From NCBI RefSeq assembly GCF_001434335.1, contig NZ_AZFM01000010.1:1-64000 (forward strand): a stretch of 64,000 bases of DNA, written 5' to 3'. Origin of the DNA: Lactobacillus kalixensis DSM 16043 (lineage in GTDB: Bacteria > Bacillota > Bacilli > Lactobacillales > Lactobacillaceae). This document shows, one piece after another, positions 8,159-19,200 of the stretch (positions are counted from its first letter, which is position 1; the number at the start of each line of letters is the position of its first letter). The notes below the pieces were generated by a model. The model saw only the letters and a program-made list of their open reading frames with translations, was not told the origin of the DNA and did no database searches. The translations under genes were made by a program, and so were the position numbers.

Positions 8159-10066
8159 TTACTTCTTCTTACGCTTTTTATCACCAATTAAGTTAAAGAT
8201 ACCTAAACTTGAAAGCAATAATCCAAGCCAAGCAGCAATACCTTCTTGCTTATCACCTGTTTGTGGCAACTCATTCTTTGCGTTAGCAGCTGTAATTGAT
8301 TTACTACTGTTTACGCCGCCCTTTTTGTTTGCAATCGCAGTAGCAGCATGCTTAGGGCTTCTGCTATTCATATCTGCATGCTTAGGCATGTTATTTGATT
8401 GACCACGTTTATCTTGTTTAGAATTCTTTTTCTTCTTATTAGGTTTTGCAGGTTTATTATTCTGCTTATTTGCATCATCTTTATTCTTATTTGGTTTCTC
8501 AGGTTTATCTGGCTTACCTGGTTGTGTTGGGCTTGTTGGTTGAGCCGGATTAGTCGGCTCGGATGGATTAGTAGGAACACTTGGATTCGTTGAATCACTA
8601 GGTTGCGTAGGCTGTGTTGGCTGTTGATCACGAGTGTATGTGATATTGATTGTTGTATCTTGAGTATCTGCACTAACAGTTACTTTAGAAATTGAATCAA
8701 TATCTTTCGTCTTACCATCCACAGTTTCAGTAATGTGAATAGTGTAGCCTGGAATTTGGGTTGGTTCATATTCATCCCACGCGCCTTTACCATCCTTGGC
8801 TGTCCAATCGCTATAAGTTATCTTACCAGTAACTTCATCAAATGTGGCAGTTCTAGTAAGATTGCCCTGTTGCAAAATTTCTTGTACAGTGCCATCAGGC
8901 AACGTAATAATAATTTTACGAGTTGGCTTAAGATCAAGAACACCTAATTCTTCGTATTGCTTATCCGGATCACCAGGTACTTGCCCCTTTGGAATCTGAT
9001 CTTCAGGAGTATCTGGAGTAACAACTATAGTTCCATGCTTGATCTCAATTGTCGTTGTTCCATTTGAAATAGTAATTTCACTTGGAACATTATTTGGATC
9101 AGTCAATGCCCAACCAGCTGGAACATCAGGAGTAAATGAAACCTTAGTCCCTTCAAGCTGATCGCCAATTTCAGTTGAACTAATTACATTACCTGAGCCA
9201 TCAACATAATTAATAGTTTGACTACTATTTTCCAAAGTAAACTTGGCAGTTGAACTAAAAGTAATGTTGTAGTTTGGATTTGCTTGACGAATCTTATCAA
9301 TTGCATCCCCACTAAGTTCAACATCATAAGTACCAGCTTCAATCAATTTAACAGGATGGCCATCTTTACTAAAGATAAAGTCATCTGCAGTCAAACCAGT
9401 AATAGTCTGGCCATTTACAGTAACTGTGTAATTCTTTGGATCAACTTGCGGCTGCTTACTTGTTTGCAAACCGCTAATTGTAGCAGTTGCTTGTGCAGGA
9501 TCGATAGTCAAAGTACCCTTGCTACCGTCATAACTATAGTTGTAGTTAGGGTTAGCTTTATTGATAGCATCAATACCTGCTTGAGTTAATTCAACTTGAT
9601 AAGTACCTACATTTACTGGATCGCCAATTACCTGAATATCATTAGCAGTTAATTTATAAGTTTGACCATCAGCCAAAGTTACAGTGAACGCATCTGGAGT
9701 TGGAGCAACTTTATTACCAGTATAAGTTACAGTGTCATTACCACTGAACTTGATAGTAGCATTGGCTTTATTAATAGTTACACTAGCAAGTCCGCTGAAG
9801 CTCCAGTCATAGTTATCATTAGTTGCAATCTTACTATGACTAGAATCCTTGAGCTTCAAGTAGTAGGTACCTACATTTACTGGAGAGGTAATTGCGTTTC
9901 CATCTGCATCAACCCATTCGAAGTCATCTGCTGTTAAATTATTTACAGTTAAGGAGGCACCATTGTTGGTAGTAATTGTATTAATAACCTTTGCAACATC
10001 AATTTCTGGTGTCTTACCATCGTAAGTTGCTTCATATGAACCAGAAGTTTTTACATTAGCTGTTCC
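8159..10066 (-). CDS. adhesin fragment 3: last MBG repeats and LPQTG anchor
   Basis: The C-terminal open segment of the interrupted adhesin. It stays open from 10066, immediately after an out-of-frame TAA. It holds the last three MBG-like repeats, then a MucBP-like unit (INYVDGSGNVI) and a Mub-B2-like unit ending in INITYTRD. The spacer has repeated PTNPSEPTNP-type units and a Lys/Asn-rich patch. LPQTG is followed by a hydrophobic helix and a basic tail. There is no credible ribosome site at its 5' end, so on its own it is probably not translated. If read through, it supplies covalent cell-wall anchoring by sortase A. Confidence 0.8.
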   Translation of the reverse strand, partial: GTANVKTSGSYEATYDGKTPEIDVAKVINTITTNNGASLTVNNLTADDFEWVDADGNAITSPVNVGTYYLKLKDSSHSKIATNDNYDWSFSGLASVTINKANATIKFSGNDTVTYTGNKVAPTPDAFTVTLADGQTYKLTANDIQVIGDPVNVGTYQVELTQAGIDAINKANPNYNYSYDGSKGTLTIDPAQATATISGLQTSKQPQVDPKNYTVTVNGQTITGLTADDFIFSKDGHPVKLIEAGTYDVELSGDAIDKIRQANPNYNITFSSTAKFTLENSSQTINYVDGSGNVISSTEIGDQLEGTKVSFTPDVPAGWALTDPNNVPSEITISNGTTTIEIKHGTIVVTPDTPEDQIPKGQVPGDPDKQYEELGVLDLKPTRKIIITLPDGTVQEILQQGNLTRTATFDEVTGKITYSDWTAKDGKGAWDEYEPTQIPGYTIHITETVDGKTKDIDSISKVTVSADTQDTTINITYTRDQQPTQPTQPSDSTNPSVPTNPSEPTNPAQPTSPTQPGKPDKPEKPNKNKDDANKQNNKPAKPNKKKKNSKQDKRGQSNNMPKHADMNSRSPKHAATAIANKKGGVNSSKSITAANAKNELPQTGDKQEGIAAWLGLLLSSLGIFNLIGDKKRKKK

Positions 10067-13000
10067 TTATTAACGATAAAACTACCTTGACCAGCTGATG
10101 TGTAAGTGTAGTTCTTAGTACCAAATTTATCTTGAATATTCTTCAAGCCTTGGTCAGAAAGAATAACTTCGTATGTTCCCGAACTAGTTGGCACGCCATC
10201 CTTGAATTGAAGGTCGCCTGCTACTGGAGTGTAGTCCATAATGTTGCCATTAGCATCAGTAACCTTAATGTTGTAGTCACTTGGATTCAAAGTAGTGGAT
10301 TCACCATAAATGACTGTTGGTACATTGTCCTTGTCACTAACAGTGATAGTTAATGGCATTTGCGTAATATCAAATTGGACTGTATTGCCACTATAGTTGT
10401 AGTTATAGTGCGTAAGATCTAAACCGGTAATTGAAGAAATCTTATCATTCTTCAATCTTACCTTGTAACTACCAGCATCTACTGGATTAATTACATTTCC
10501 TTGATCGTCAACAAATTCAAGATCATCTGGAGTTAAATTGTAAGACTTACCATCAACTGTTACAGTGATGCCATTTACAACACCATCAGTAGATGGAATA
10601 ACTGCGCCTTGACCGGTGTAAACAGTTGAACTTGATCCACTTAAAACAACCGTAGCTTCAGCCTTAGTAATTTCAAAACTACCTTGACCTTCATAAGTCC
10701 AAGTGTAGTTACTGTTTCCAGCAACTGCATCTCGAACTTTTTGCCAGCCATTTCCTGTTAAGCGAACCATGTAAGTGCCAATTTCACTTGGTGCAGTGAT
10801 CACTTCGCCCTTGTCATTTACAAATTCGTAATCATCGCTAGTTAAGTTCAAATCACTTGGAAAGGCAATTGTCTGCCCGTCACTTGTAATAGTTGGTACG
10901 AAGTTGCTTGGATCAATCTTAGCCGGATTGCCTGTCCAAGGCATTGTTTGCTTTTGTGAATCACTGATAGAGATTGTCGCAGCAGCCTTATTAATAGTGT
11001 AAGTTGCAGAACCAGTAATGGCGTTGTCAGCAAATACTACATTGGATTTACCTTCTTGGCCTGTACCAGCTAACTTAAGAATATAGTTTTCAACATTTGC
11101 AATACCAGCCTTAGTCAAAGTAATTGTGTATTTACCAACATCAGTTGGAGCGGATCCATTTTCTGTATTCCAAGTATAGTCGCCATCTTGAAGAGTGTAA
11201 GTCTTATCACTAATAGCAATACCTGGATAGTCTACAGTTACCACAATTCTGCCATTGCTATTAACTTGAGCAGTTGTGATTGCCTTACCGGTGTAAGTTC
11301 CAAAGTTAGTACCATCTAGCTTTCCACTTGCATTGGCTTGATTGATTGTATATGTGTAACTGTAGCCATTAATTTCATTAGGAATTGTGAAGTTAGGGTT
11401 AGCAGAAGCTAAAGCAGCAATTCCCTTTTCATTTATCTTAAATGTATAAGTACCAACGTTGACAGGGAAGCCTGTAAGTACATTGCCATTTGGATCAGTG
11501 ATAGTGTAATCATCCAAAGTCAAGGTGCTAGTATTAAGCTTCCAAACTTTGCCTGCACTGTCTGTTGCCTTAAGACTACCAACTACGGCAGACAAGTCAA
11601 TCTGTGCAGTCTGTCCATTATAAGTCTGACTACCGCTAGCAGGATCTGCTACTAAATCAGCAATATTGCGTGCCCTAATTTCAAATAAAGCACTGCCTTT
11701 AATATTGTCAGCTAAAATCTTCATTGAACCCTTGTAATCAGAGTTGTTAGCCATCCAATTGTTTAAGCTCTCTATTACTCTATCTTTATTTAAAGTGATA
11801 GTGTAAGTACCCACTTGGCTTGGTGCAGTATTCAACAATTGACCATTACTGCTCCAATTATAAGTACCAGGATCTAAAGGTAAGTAAATGGTATGACCAT
11901 TAGAAGTTACGCTGACATAAATCAATTGTTGATTGGTAGTTGGATCTTTAGAAACTAGTTCATCAAAGCTTACTGGTTGACCATCATATGTCTTCCAATT
12001 TGCACCATCCAATGTAATATCAGGTGTAATTTGGTTGATGTTAAGCGTACCAGTACTATTGTCGTATTGATACTTCACATTATCAGTTGATTGGGTTGCT
12101 AGCTTCTTCCAACCTTCTTCAGTCAAACGAACTTTGTATGACCCAACCTTAAATGGGTTAGCAGAAGTTGTCCCGTCCTGACGCGTAAATGACTTAATGA
12201 CATTACCATCATCATCAACAAATTCATAATCACCAGGAACTAACTGAACACCTGCCGGTAGAGTCAAAGGCTGACCATCATCACGAACAGGGTTAGTAAT
12301 TAATTGATCACCATTTTCACCACCGTAAACGACAAACTTAGGTACAAATTTAGTTGGATCAATTGATACTCCTTGGTTATCCCAGTCAGCATTCTGAGTA
12401 CCGTCAACTTCAATATGAACTACTTCTGGATAAATGGTGTACTTGAAATCACCAACTTTAAGTTTGTAGTTAGGGTTGGCATCATCAAGCTCTTTTTGAC
12501 CCTTAGCGTTTAATCTTAAGTTATAAGTACCAATATCTTTAATTGGGTTAGTTGGATTACCTTGTGTACCGTAGTCCACAGTATCATCGAACCACCAATC
12601 GATACCATCAACAGTCAAGCCGTCTACATTATAGCCAGCATCAGTAATTGCTTTCTTATATTGAGCAAACTGTTCGTCTGTTAATGCAGCTGATTGTGCA
12701 TCAAATGTTTTACCAGTTGAGCCTTCAGTAATATTGACATCTTGACGCGCAATAATTAAATCAGCTGATTGTTCCAAACTTTCTGGAACAATAAAGTTTG
12801 CTGACAAGTTACCAAGTTTTGCAAGACCCTTGCTATTCAAGTAAATCTTGTAAGTACCTGCATTAGTTGGATTAGTTACTACGTTGCCTTGGGCATCCTT
12901 AATAGTAAAGTCATCAGCGGTTAATGCATTGGCACCTGTCGTTGGAATAGTCGGTACAGTCAAACCATCTGCGCTTATTGTTACGTTAACGCCGTTAGCT

Positions 13001-16000
13001 CTACCAATATTGATAGTCTTAGCATTACCATCGTAGGTTTCATTTTGAGTGCCATTAACAGTAACCGTCATCTGGACTGCATTAATCGTATATGAACCTG
13101 TAAAGTTAATAGTCCAATCTACGTTTTGCTTTGTGATGTTTCCTTGAGAGTCTAATACGTTACCGAGTTGCTTAATGTGATTTTCACCAGCAGTTGTTAA
13201 ACGAATAGTGTAAGTACCTGCATCAGTTGGATCTGTTACTACAGAACCTGCTTTATTTCCATACTCATAATCACCATCTTGCAAAGTGTAAGTATTACTC
13301 TTAGCACCTGGGTAGGTGACATTAACCGTAATATCTTGCTTGCCGATTGGTTGTGCGTTGTATGAACTACTGTTAGAGAATGAACCAGTAGCGGTACCCT
13401 TAGCAGCAGTAATTACGTAAGTTGCGTAATTTTGGCTCCAATTGTAATTTTCACCATTATTACCTGTTGCATCTTGAAGCAGCTTAACCATGTAGTCATT
13501 CAATCCAACATAGTAAGTACCAACGTCAGTTGGCTTATCTGCTAATTGAGTATAGCTTCCGTCCGCATTCTTGGTAAAGAAGACCAAGTATTGCATATCT
13601 CCAGCATTCAAGTATGAACTATCACTATAAATATTTGTTGCTACCGTGACAAAGTACTTGTGATGGTTTAAAACTGCCGGTTGTCCAGTGTAAGTTTCAG
13701 TTTGACCACCAGATAAGGTAATCGTACCAGTACCCTTAGTAATCTCATGAGTAGCACTTGGAGATAACTTGTAAGTGTAGTTTGCTGTACCAAATTTTTG
13801 TTCCAAATCATTAACGGCTGCAGCAGTCAATTGAACATCATACGTACCGATATTAGATGGTGTTCCATTCTTGTAAGCTAAATCACTATCTTTCAAATCA
13901 TAAGTTAAAGTAATAGGCTTACCGTCTGCACCATAAATAGTTTCAGTAGGTGTGATTGTCAATGTGTAATTGCCAGCACTTAAGTCATACTTACCAATAA
14001 CGGAACTTGGAGTTTGGCCATCTTTATTAGTCAAAGATACTGTCAATTCATTCTTATTTACGGTGTAGTTACCGGTCACTGAACTAGCAGTAAATTTGCC
14101 ATTATCAACTGTAACAACAGAACTGAAATCATAGTTGCTACCTGTGGCTCCATTTGCAAAATCTTGTAGTTTTTGTAGTCCTGCAGAACTAAGACGCACT
14201 TGGTAAGTACCAGCATTTGTTGGCGCACCATTTACGAATTCAAAGTCACTTGCATCCCACTTAATAGCATTAAATGCAGTTTGATCGCCACTAAGAACAC
14301 CACTATTTTAGTTACCAGAAACTGGTCCAAAGCTAATTGAGTAATTTCCATCTTTGATCGAAACTGCTTGACCATTATAAGTATCAGTCTGGCTGCCACT
14401 AAGAGTAAGTGTGCCTTTAGCTGGAGTAATATCAAATTGATAGTACTTACTATAGTCAATAGTTACATCATAGTTGGTGTTATCACGTCGCAAGGTATCA
14501 ATACCACTATTAGTTGATGTCTCTGGCAAGATACCAATGTAGTAAGTACCAACATTGATTGGAGTTTGAACTGTATTACCTTGTGCATCCTTACCAGTGA
14601 AGACAGAATAAGTGCCATCAGCATTCTTGACGTACCATTGGAAGTCAGCTTTATCAAAAGTATCGGTGTTTAAAGTTTCACCACTTACAAGACCATTAGC
14701 TTTTAAGTGACTGATTAAGTCTTGCAATGGCATTTCAGCACCACTACCTGTATAAACAGCTGATGAATTTCCATCCAGGTAAACAGTAAGTGGCTTCTTA
14801 TTAATTGTATATGATGCTTGTCCAGCAACTTGCAACTTATCAAGATCCAAATTACCTTTCAAGTAGCTGTAGTTAGAATCTTGGCTGATTAAATCTTCAA
14901 GAATAGTCTTTACTTGGTCAGCTTTAAGTTGAATGACATAAGTACCGGCATTCTTTGGCGCATTAATCTTAGTGCCATTGCTGTACCAGTCATAATCTCC
15001 TGTGTAATCCATATTAGGATTGAAAGCATAGGTAACTTCAGTGGTTCCGCCACCTTGCTTTGGCACAGTTAATTTAATTGTAATTGTATTGTCTTTATCT
15101 TGCTTGATTAATTCAGCAGAAGTTACTACTTGACCATCGTATGTCTTAGAGCCTTCTCCACTCAAATTAAGAGTTGGTACATATTGACTAATTGTCAAAG
15201 TACCGCTACCAGTATCAGCTAACTGAACATTAGCAAAGTTCACATTAGGGTTAGCTTGTTCAATTCGATTAAGACCGGCTTGGGTCAAGCGAATAGTATA
15301 AGTGCCGGCATTAATTGGTCCTTCGATTTGGCCATTACTATCAATGATTGCCGAAATAGTATTTCCTGTTGAATCTACAAATTCAAAGTCACCAGATTGG
15401 AAAGTGTAATTGTTTAATCCTGCAAGTGGTTTTCCATCTGCACCTTTAATTACGATTGATGGTGCAGTGTTAAAGCTAGCACCGTTTAAAATAGCTGAAC
15501 CATCGTAAGTCTTTTGAACACTAGCATCAAAAGTAACTGAACCAGCTTGAGCCTTATTGATTGTGTAAACAAATGCCCCGTCAACTTTTGAAATACTATA
15601 GTTAGGATTTGCTTCATCAAGTGTTGTGATGTAGTCATTGTTTAAGATCAAGTAGTAAACCCCTGCATTGACTGGTTGACCTTCAACCTTGATATATTGG
15701 TCGCCACTCTTGGTGTACCAAGCATAGTCATTAGCAGTAATACTGTGATTTAAAGTAAAGTCTTTGTTATTACTTGTATCTCTTCCTGCCCAAGTAATCT
15801 TATTATAAATACTTGTACCATTGATTGGTTGACCATCGTAATCACGTTCATAACTTCCACCGATAGTTGCAGTTGCATCTGTCTTGTTAATTATGTAGGT
15901 TGCGCTACCACCAATGGTTGAGGTTCCATCTTCATTTACCCACTTGATAGAGTTATTACCGTATTGAGCTTTTATTGCGTCTTCACCCTGAGTGGTCAAC

Positions 16001-16225
16001 CGCAATTGGTAAGTACCGGCATTAGTTGGCAGAGTAGTTGACCAAGTCTTACCACCATCGGATGAAAATTCTAGATCACCAGCACCCACAGTGTAATAGC
16101 CAGCCATTGGTCCAGAAACCTGAACTAAAATATCACTACTTCCGCCATTAATATCGTTATAACTAATTGGTTGTCCGTTGTAAGTAGAACTAGCTTCACC
16201 GCTTAAGACAGCAGTTGAAGTTGCA
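9220..16225 (-). repeat. array of about 21 MBG-like domain repeats
   Basis: About 7 kb coding for roughly 21 divergent copies of an immunoglobulin-like MBG repeat. Recurring landmarks are YDG/YNGQ/YTGQ near the start, NAGTY or VGTY about 60-80 residues later, and an NPNYNY...INKA end. Neighbouring copies differ clearly in sequence and length, so this is an old expansion rather than a recent exact tandem duplication. Such arrays usually project a binding head away from the wall. Confidence 0.85.
10051..14307 (-). CDS. adhesin fragment 2: MBG-repeat array
   Basis: The middle open segment, in the same frame as the N-terminal fragment and separated from it by a single TAA. It encodes about twelve complete MBG-like repeats of roughly 90-130 residues. 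Each opens with a strand ending in a Y-D/N/T-G-Q-type turn, has a middle DYE/DFEFVDDQGN element, and closes with a G-T-Y-x-x-R/Q-L-x-x-x-G helix-strand motif followed by INKA. The first possible start is a GTG at 14199 without a ribosome site. The fragment ends in EQLM-stop where the reading frame slips. Confidence 0.8.
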   Translation of the reverse strand, partial: NSGVLSGDQTAFNAIKWDASDFEFVNGAPTNAGTYQVRLSSAGLQKLQDFANGATGSNYDFSSVVTVDNGKFTASSVTGNYTVNKNELTVSLTNKDGQTPSSVIGKYDLSAGNYTLTITPTETIYGADGKPITLTYDLKDSDLAYKNGTPSNIGTYDVQLTAAAVNDLEQKFGTANYTYKLSPSATHEITKGTGTITLSGGQTETYTGQPAVLNHHKYFVTVATNIYSDSSYLNAGDMQYLVFFTKNADGSYTQLADKPTDVGTYYVGLNDYMVKLLQDATGNNGENYNWSQNYATYVITAAKGTATGSFSNSSSYNAQPIGKQDITVNVTYPGAKSNTYTLQDGDYEYGNKAGSVVTDPTDAGTYTIRLTTAGENHIKQLGNVLDSQGNITKQNVDWTINFTGSYTINAVQMTVTVNGTQNETYDGNAKTINIGRANGVNVTISADGLTVPTIPTTGANALTADDFTIKDAQGNVVTNPTNAGTYKIYLNSKGLAKLGNLSANFIVPESLEQSADLIIARQDVNITEGSTGKTFDAQSAALTDEQFAQYKKAITDAGYNVDGLTVDGIDWWFDDTVDYGTQGNPTNPIKDIGTYNLRLNAKGQKELDDANPNYKLKVGDFKYTIYPEVVHIEVDGTQNADWDNQGVSIDPTKFVPKFVVYGGENGDQLITNPVRDDGQPLTLPAGVQLVPGDYEFVDDDGNVIKSFTRQDGTTSANPFKVGSYKVRLTEEGWKKLATQSTDNVKYQYDNSTGTLNINQITPDITLDGANWKTYDGQPVSFDELVSKDPTTNQQLIYVSVTSNGHTIYLPLDPGTYNWSSNGQLLNTAPSQVGTYTITLNKDRVIESLNNWMANNSDYKGSMKILADNIKGSALFEIRARNIADLVADPASGSQTYNGQTAQIDLSAVVGSLKATDSAGKVWKLNTSTLTLDDYTITDPNGNVLTGFPVNVGTYTFKINEKGIAALASANPNFTIPNEINGYSYTYTINQANASGKLDGTNFGTYTGKAITTAQVNSNGRIVVTVDYPGIAISDKTYTLQDGDYTWNTENGSAPTDVGKYTITLTKAGIANVENYILKLAGTGQEGKSNVVFADNAITGSATYTINKAAATISISDSQKQTMPWTGNPAKIDPSNFVPTITSDGQTIAFPSDLNLTSDDYEFVNDKGEVITAPSEIGTYMVRLTGNGWQKVRDAVAGNSNYTWTYEGQGSFEITKAEATVVLSGSSSTVYTGQGAVIPSTDGVVNGITVTVDGKSYNLTPDDLEFVDDQGNVINPVDAGSYKVRLKNDKISSITGLDLTHYNYNYSGNTVQFDITQMPLTITVSDKDNVPTVIYGESTTLNPSDYNIKVTDANGNIMDYTPVAGDLQFKDGVPTSSGTYEVILSDQGLKNIQDKFGTKNYTYTSAGQGSFIVNKEQLM

Positions 16226-19200
16226 GTATAAGTAACATTAATGGTTGTTGGCAATGTATTACCATCAACAGTTTGGGCATCAATTGACTTTAACTTAGTT
16301 TCAGTAGTTGTACCATCTGGATTGGTCACAACTTGGGTAATAACAGTTGTGTAGCCAGCATATGACATTATTCTTCTGTAAGCAGTCCAGCTACCAGTAT
16401 TAGTACTCCAACCACTTCCATTAAAACCATCATATACAACGCCAGTATCATCACTATTCACTCTTACTAGTCTGTTAATAGTAGCAGTTTGTGTGACGCT
16501 AGTAGGAGCAGCAATAGTATTTGGAGGAGTAATTGTTATCGTTCTAACAACAGTCTTGTTCACTGATGAATTAGGAACATAGTAAGTGGTTAATTCATTA
16601 CGTACATACCATTGAGAAGCAGTATTATTAGTAAATACTGTATCTGAATTAAAAGTTGGAGTTGCAAAATTTGTAGTGCCATATGAACCACTAGAATTGA
16701 GCATTGCCGCTGTATAGCCGGCAACAGTAGGAGCCTTAACACTAAATTGACCATCAGATGAAATGGTCCAATTCCCAGAAATTATATGGAATCCTGGGTG
16801 ATCCGTATCACCAGCTGATTTATCCCAAGTCCAAGATCCATAAGTCACCTTATTCGTTGCAGTATTAATAGTCCCTGTCCGCTTGAAGTAAACTTGAATT
16901 TGTGTATCGGATGCAACTTTTTGACCATCTTTATCTCCACCAGCATAAACAAACTTAGTGGTTACAGTTCTTGCTTCTGTTTGCTCTGGAACATACAAAA
17001 TTGTGTGTACCGGCTTAGCTTCATAAAGTGTAGCCGCATCAGTATAAGCAGTTGAACCCTTATCTGTTTCACTAGTACTGCCATCACTACCATTCCAACT
17101 TGGGAAAACAAATTGATTAGCAGGAACTTTATTAGTATTTGAAGCAGGACCACCAGTATAAGCGGTGTAGCCGTTTAAGGTAGGTACTTCAGCAGTTACA
17201 TTTGCCCATTCTGAAGGTAGGCTAGTCCATGTTCCAGAAACCACGTGGTAACCAGGTGTATTAGTATCGCCTTTACTTGTATCCCATTTCCATGCACCGT
17301 AAGTAGTCTTACCAGTTACCTTATCTGTTGTAGCAGTTCTAGTATAGTAAACATCTAAGACCGCAGAATCAAAGGCGTTACCATCTTCAGTGTAAGTACC
17401 GTCTTCATTTACCTTTGTCTTAACATAGTTTACTGTTACTTGACGAGTTTGTTGTTCGGTAGTTTCTGTCGTTCTGTGGGCTAAGTGAATGACAATGTTA
17501 GCGCCGTATAAAGAAGGTGCTGCAGCAGCTGTCCATTTATAATTTGGCACTGTCCAATCAGTTGAACTATTATCCAATGAATTCCAATAATTACCAGCAA
17601 TAGTTACTCCTGTTGGTACCCCACTTACACTAACCGATTGATAGTTACCTGTTTCTACGCCTGCCGGGAACTTAAGATTATTGCTATAGCCGTCATTACC
17701 TGCATTTTGAATATCAAATTTTACAATTTCCTTGTTTTCAGTATCATCCCAGTAAATGATATTAAATTGCATTTGATCAGTAACAGTGACTTTCGCTGTA
17801 ACTGGACCACTAACTGCAGTATATTGCTGACCATTTACAGTAACTGGATAAGTAGCTGCAATTTTAACATCATATGTTCCAAGCTGATTCAAGTTTGGCT
17901 CAGTATTATCAGCAAACTCGAATGTTGTTCCCTCTGGGAAATCAGCACTATTAGTAACTAAGTCCTTAGCTGTTAAGCTACTCCCTTTATAGACAGTCTT
18001 ATCCTGTACTTGAAGATCTTTCTTTTGATCTGTCGGAACAGTAACAACTTGATACTTAGCTTCAGCATAGTTGATCAAATGATTATTATGACCAGTTAAA
18101 TCATCAGTTGAGCCAGGAGCCGATACAAATTTCAATGCATAATTATTTGCAGTGGCATAATCCTGGATTTTATTATCTACCATCTCTTTGTAACTATTAA
18201 TGGCTTCAGTTGCGTTACTTGCTGAGCTTGCATCATAAACAACTGGTACAGAAATAGTCGTAAGCTGACTACCATTAGAATTATTAATAGTGATGGTGTG
18301 TGTATTCGTATTGCTACCAGATAAGAGCGTATAAAGCGCGCCACTAGCCAAAATAATCGGGTTAGTTACTTTACCAAAGCCCAATGTGTTCAAATTATTA
18401 GCAGTAATTGTCGCATTATCACCAAAATAGACCACCGTTCGTACATTACGTACGACGTCTGAAGCTCTAGTTACTTTACTAAAGTCCCATTTAGAAAAAT
18501 CGAGATATTGAACACCTGAATTGGCGAACAAATTACGCATGTTAGTAGCATTGCTAGTATTCCAGTTAGCAATTGCACTTGCATCAACTAATGATCCTTC
18601 ATTTGCAAAAGCTGCCTCAAAATTAGTTACTTTGCTGGTATCCCAATTTTCCAAACCATGAAGGCTAGTTAATGCTTGATTAACATTAAATATCCGATTC
18701 ATATCGGTCAGACTGCTAGTTTTCCAATTAGCAACTGCACTGATATCAGTCAGGCTACCATTATTCATGAATGCACTGCCCATAGTCGTAACTTTGCTTA
18801 CATCCCAATTTTCCAGACCGTGAAGGTTAGTAAAACGGTTATTGGCAAAAGCGGCAGTTAAATTTTGTACACTGCTAGTTTTCCAGTTACTAATAGCAGA
18901 AAGATCTAGAACATTGCTACAATTGTCCTGACTGAAGATATGGTCCATGTTTGTAACTTTGCTTACATCCCAGTTTTCCAAACCTGTTAAACTAGACAAG
19001 CCATTCAAACTGCGGAATGTAGATGTCATCGCGGTCACATTAGAAACATCCCAATCACTGATTCCAGTCAAAGATGACAGCTTTGAATCACCTTCAAAAG
19101 TAATGTTCATCGAAGTAACACTGCTTGTATCTAAACTATTGGCATCCAAATTAGTCAAATTCGTATTGTCTTGGAAAGTCGAATTTAAGTCTGTACTTAC

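Noticed and set aside
9284-9937. Plus-strand open frames inside the adhesin genes
   Set aside because: They are antisense shadows without ribosome sites or recognisable domains; the same holds for similar frames inside other genes.
10051-14310. Programmed frameshift or stop-codon readthrough in the giant adhesin
   Set aside because: No slippery heptamer or following pseudoknot is evident at 10065, and nothing special surrounds the TAA at 14308; simple mutation or sequencing error is more economical.
9220-16225. Long repeat array considered as CRISPR or tandem DNA repeat
   Set aside because: The repetition is at protein level, 90-130 codons per unit and divergent in sequence; there are no short identical repeats with spacers.
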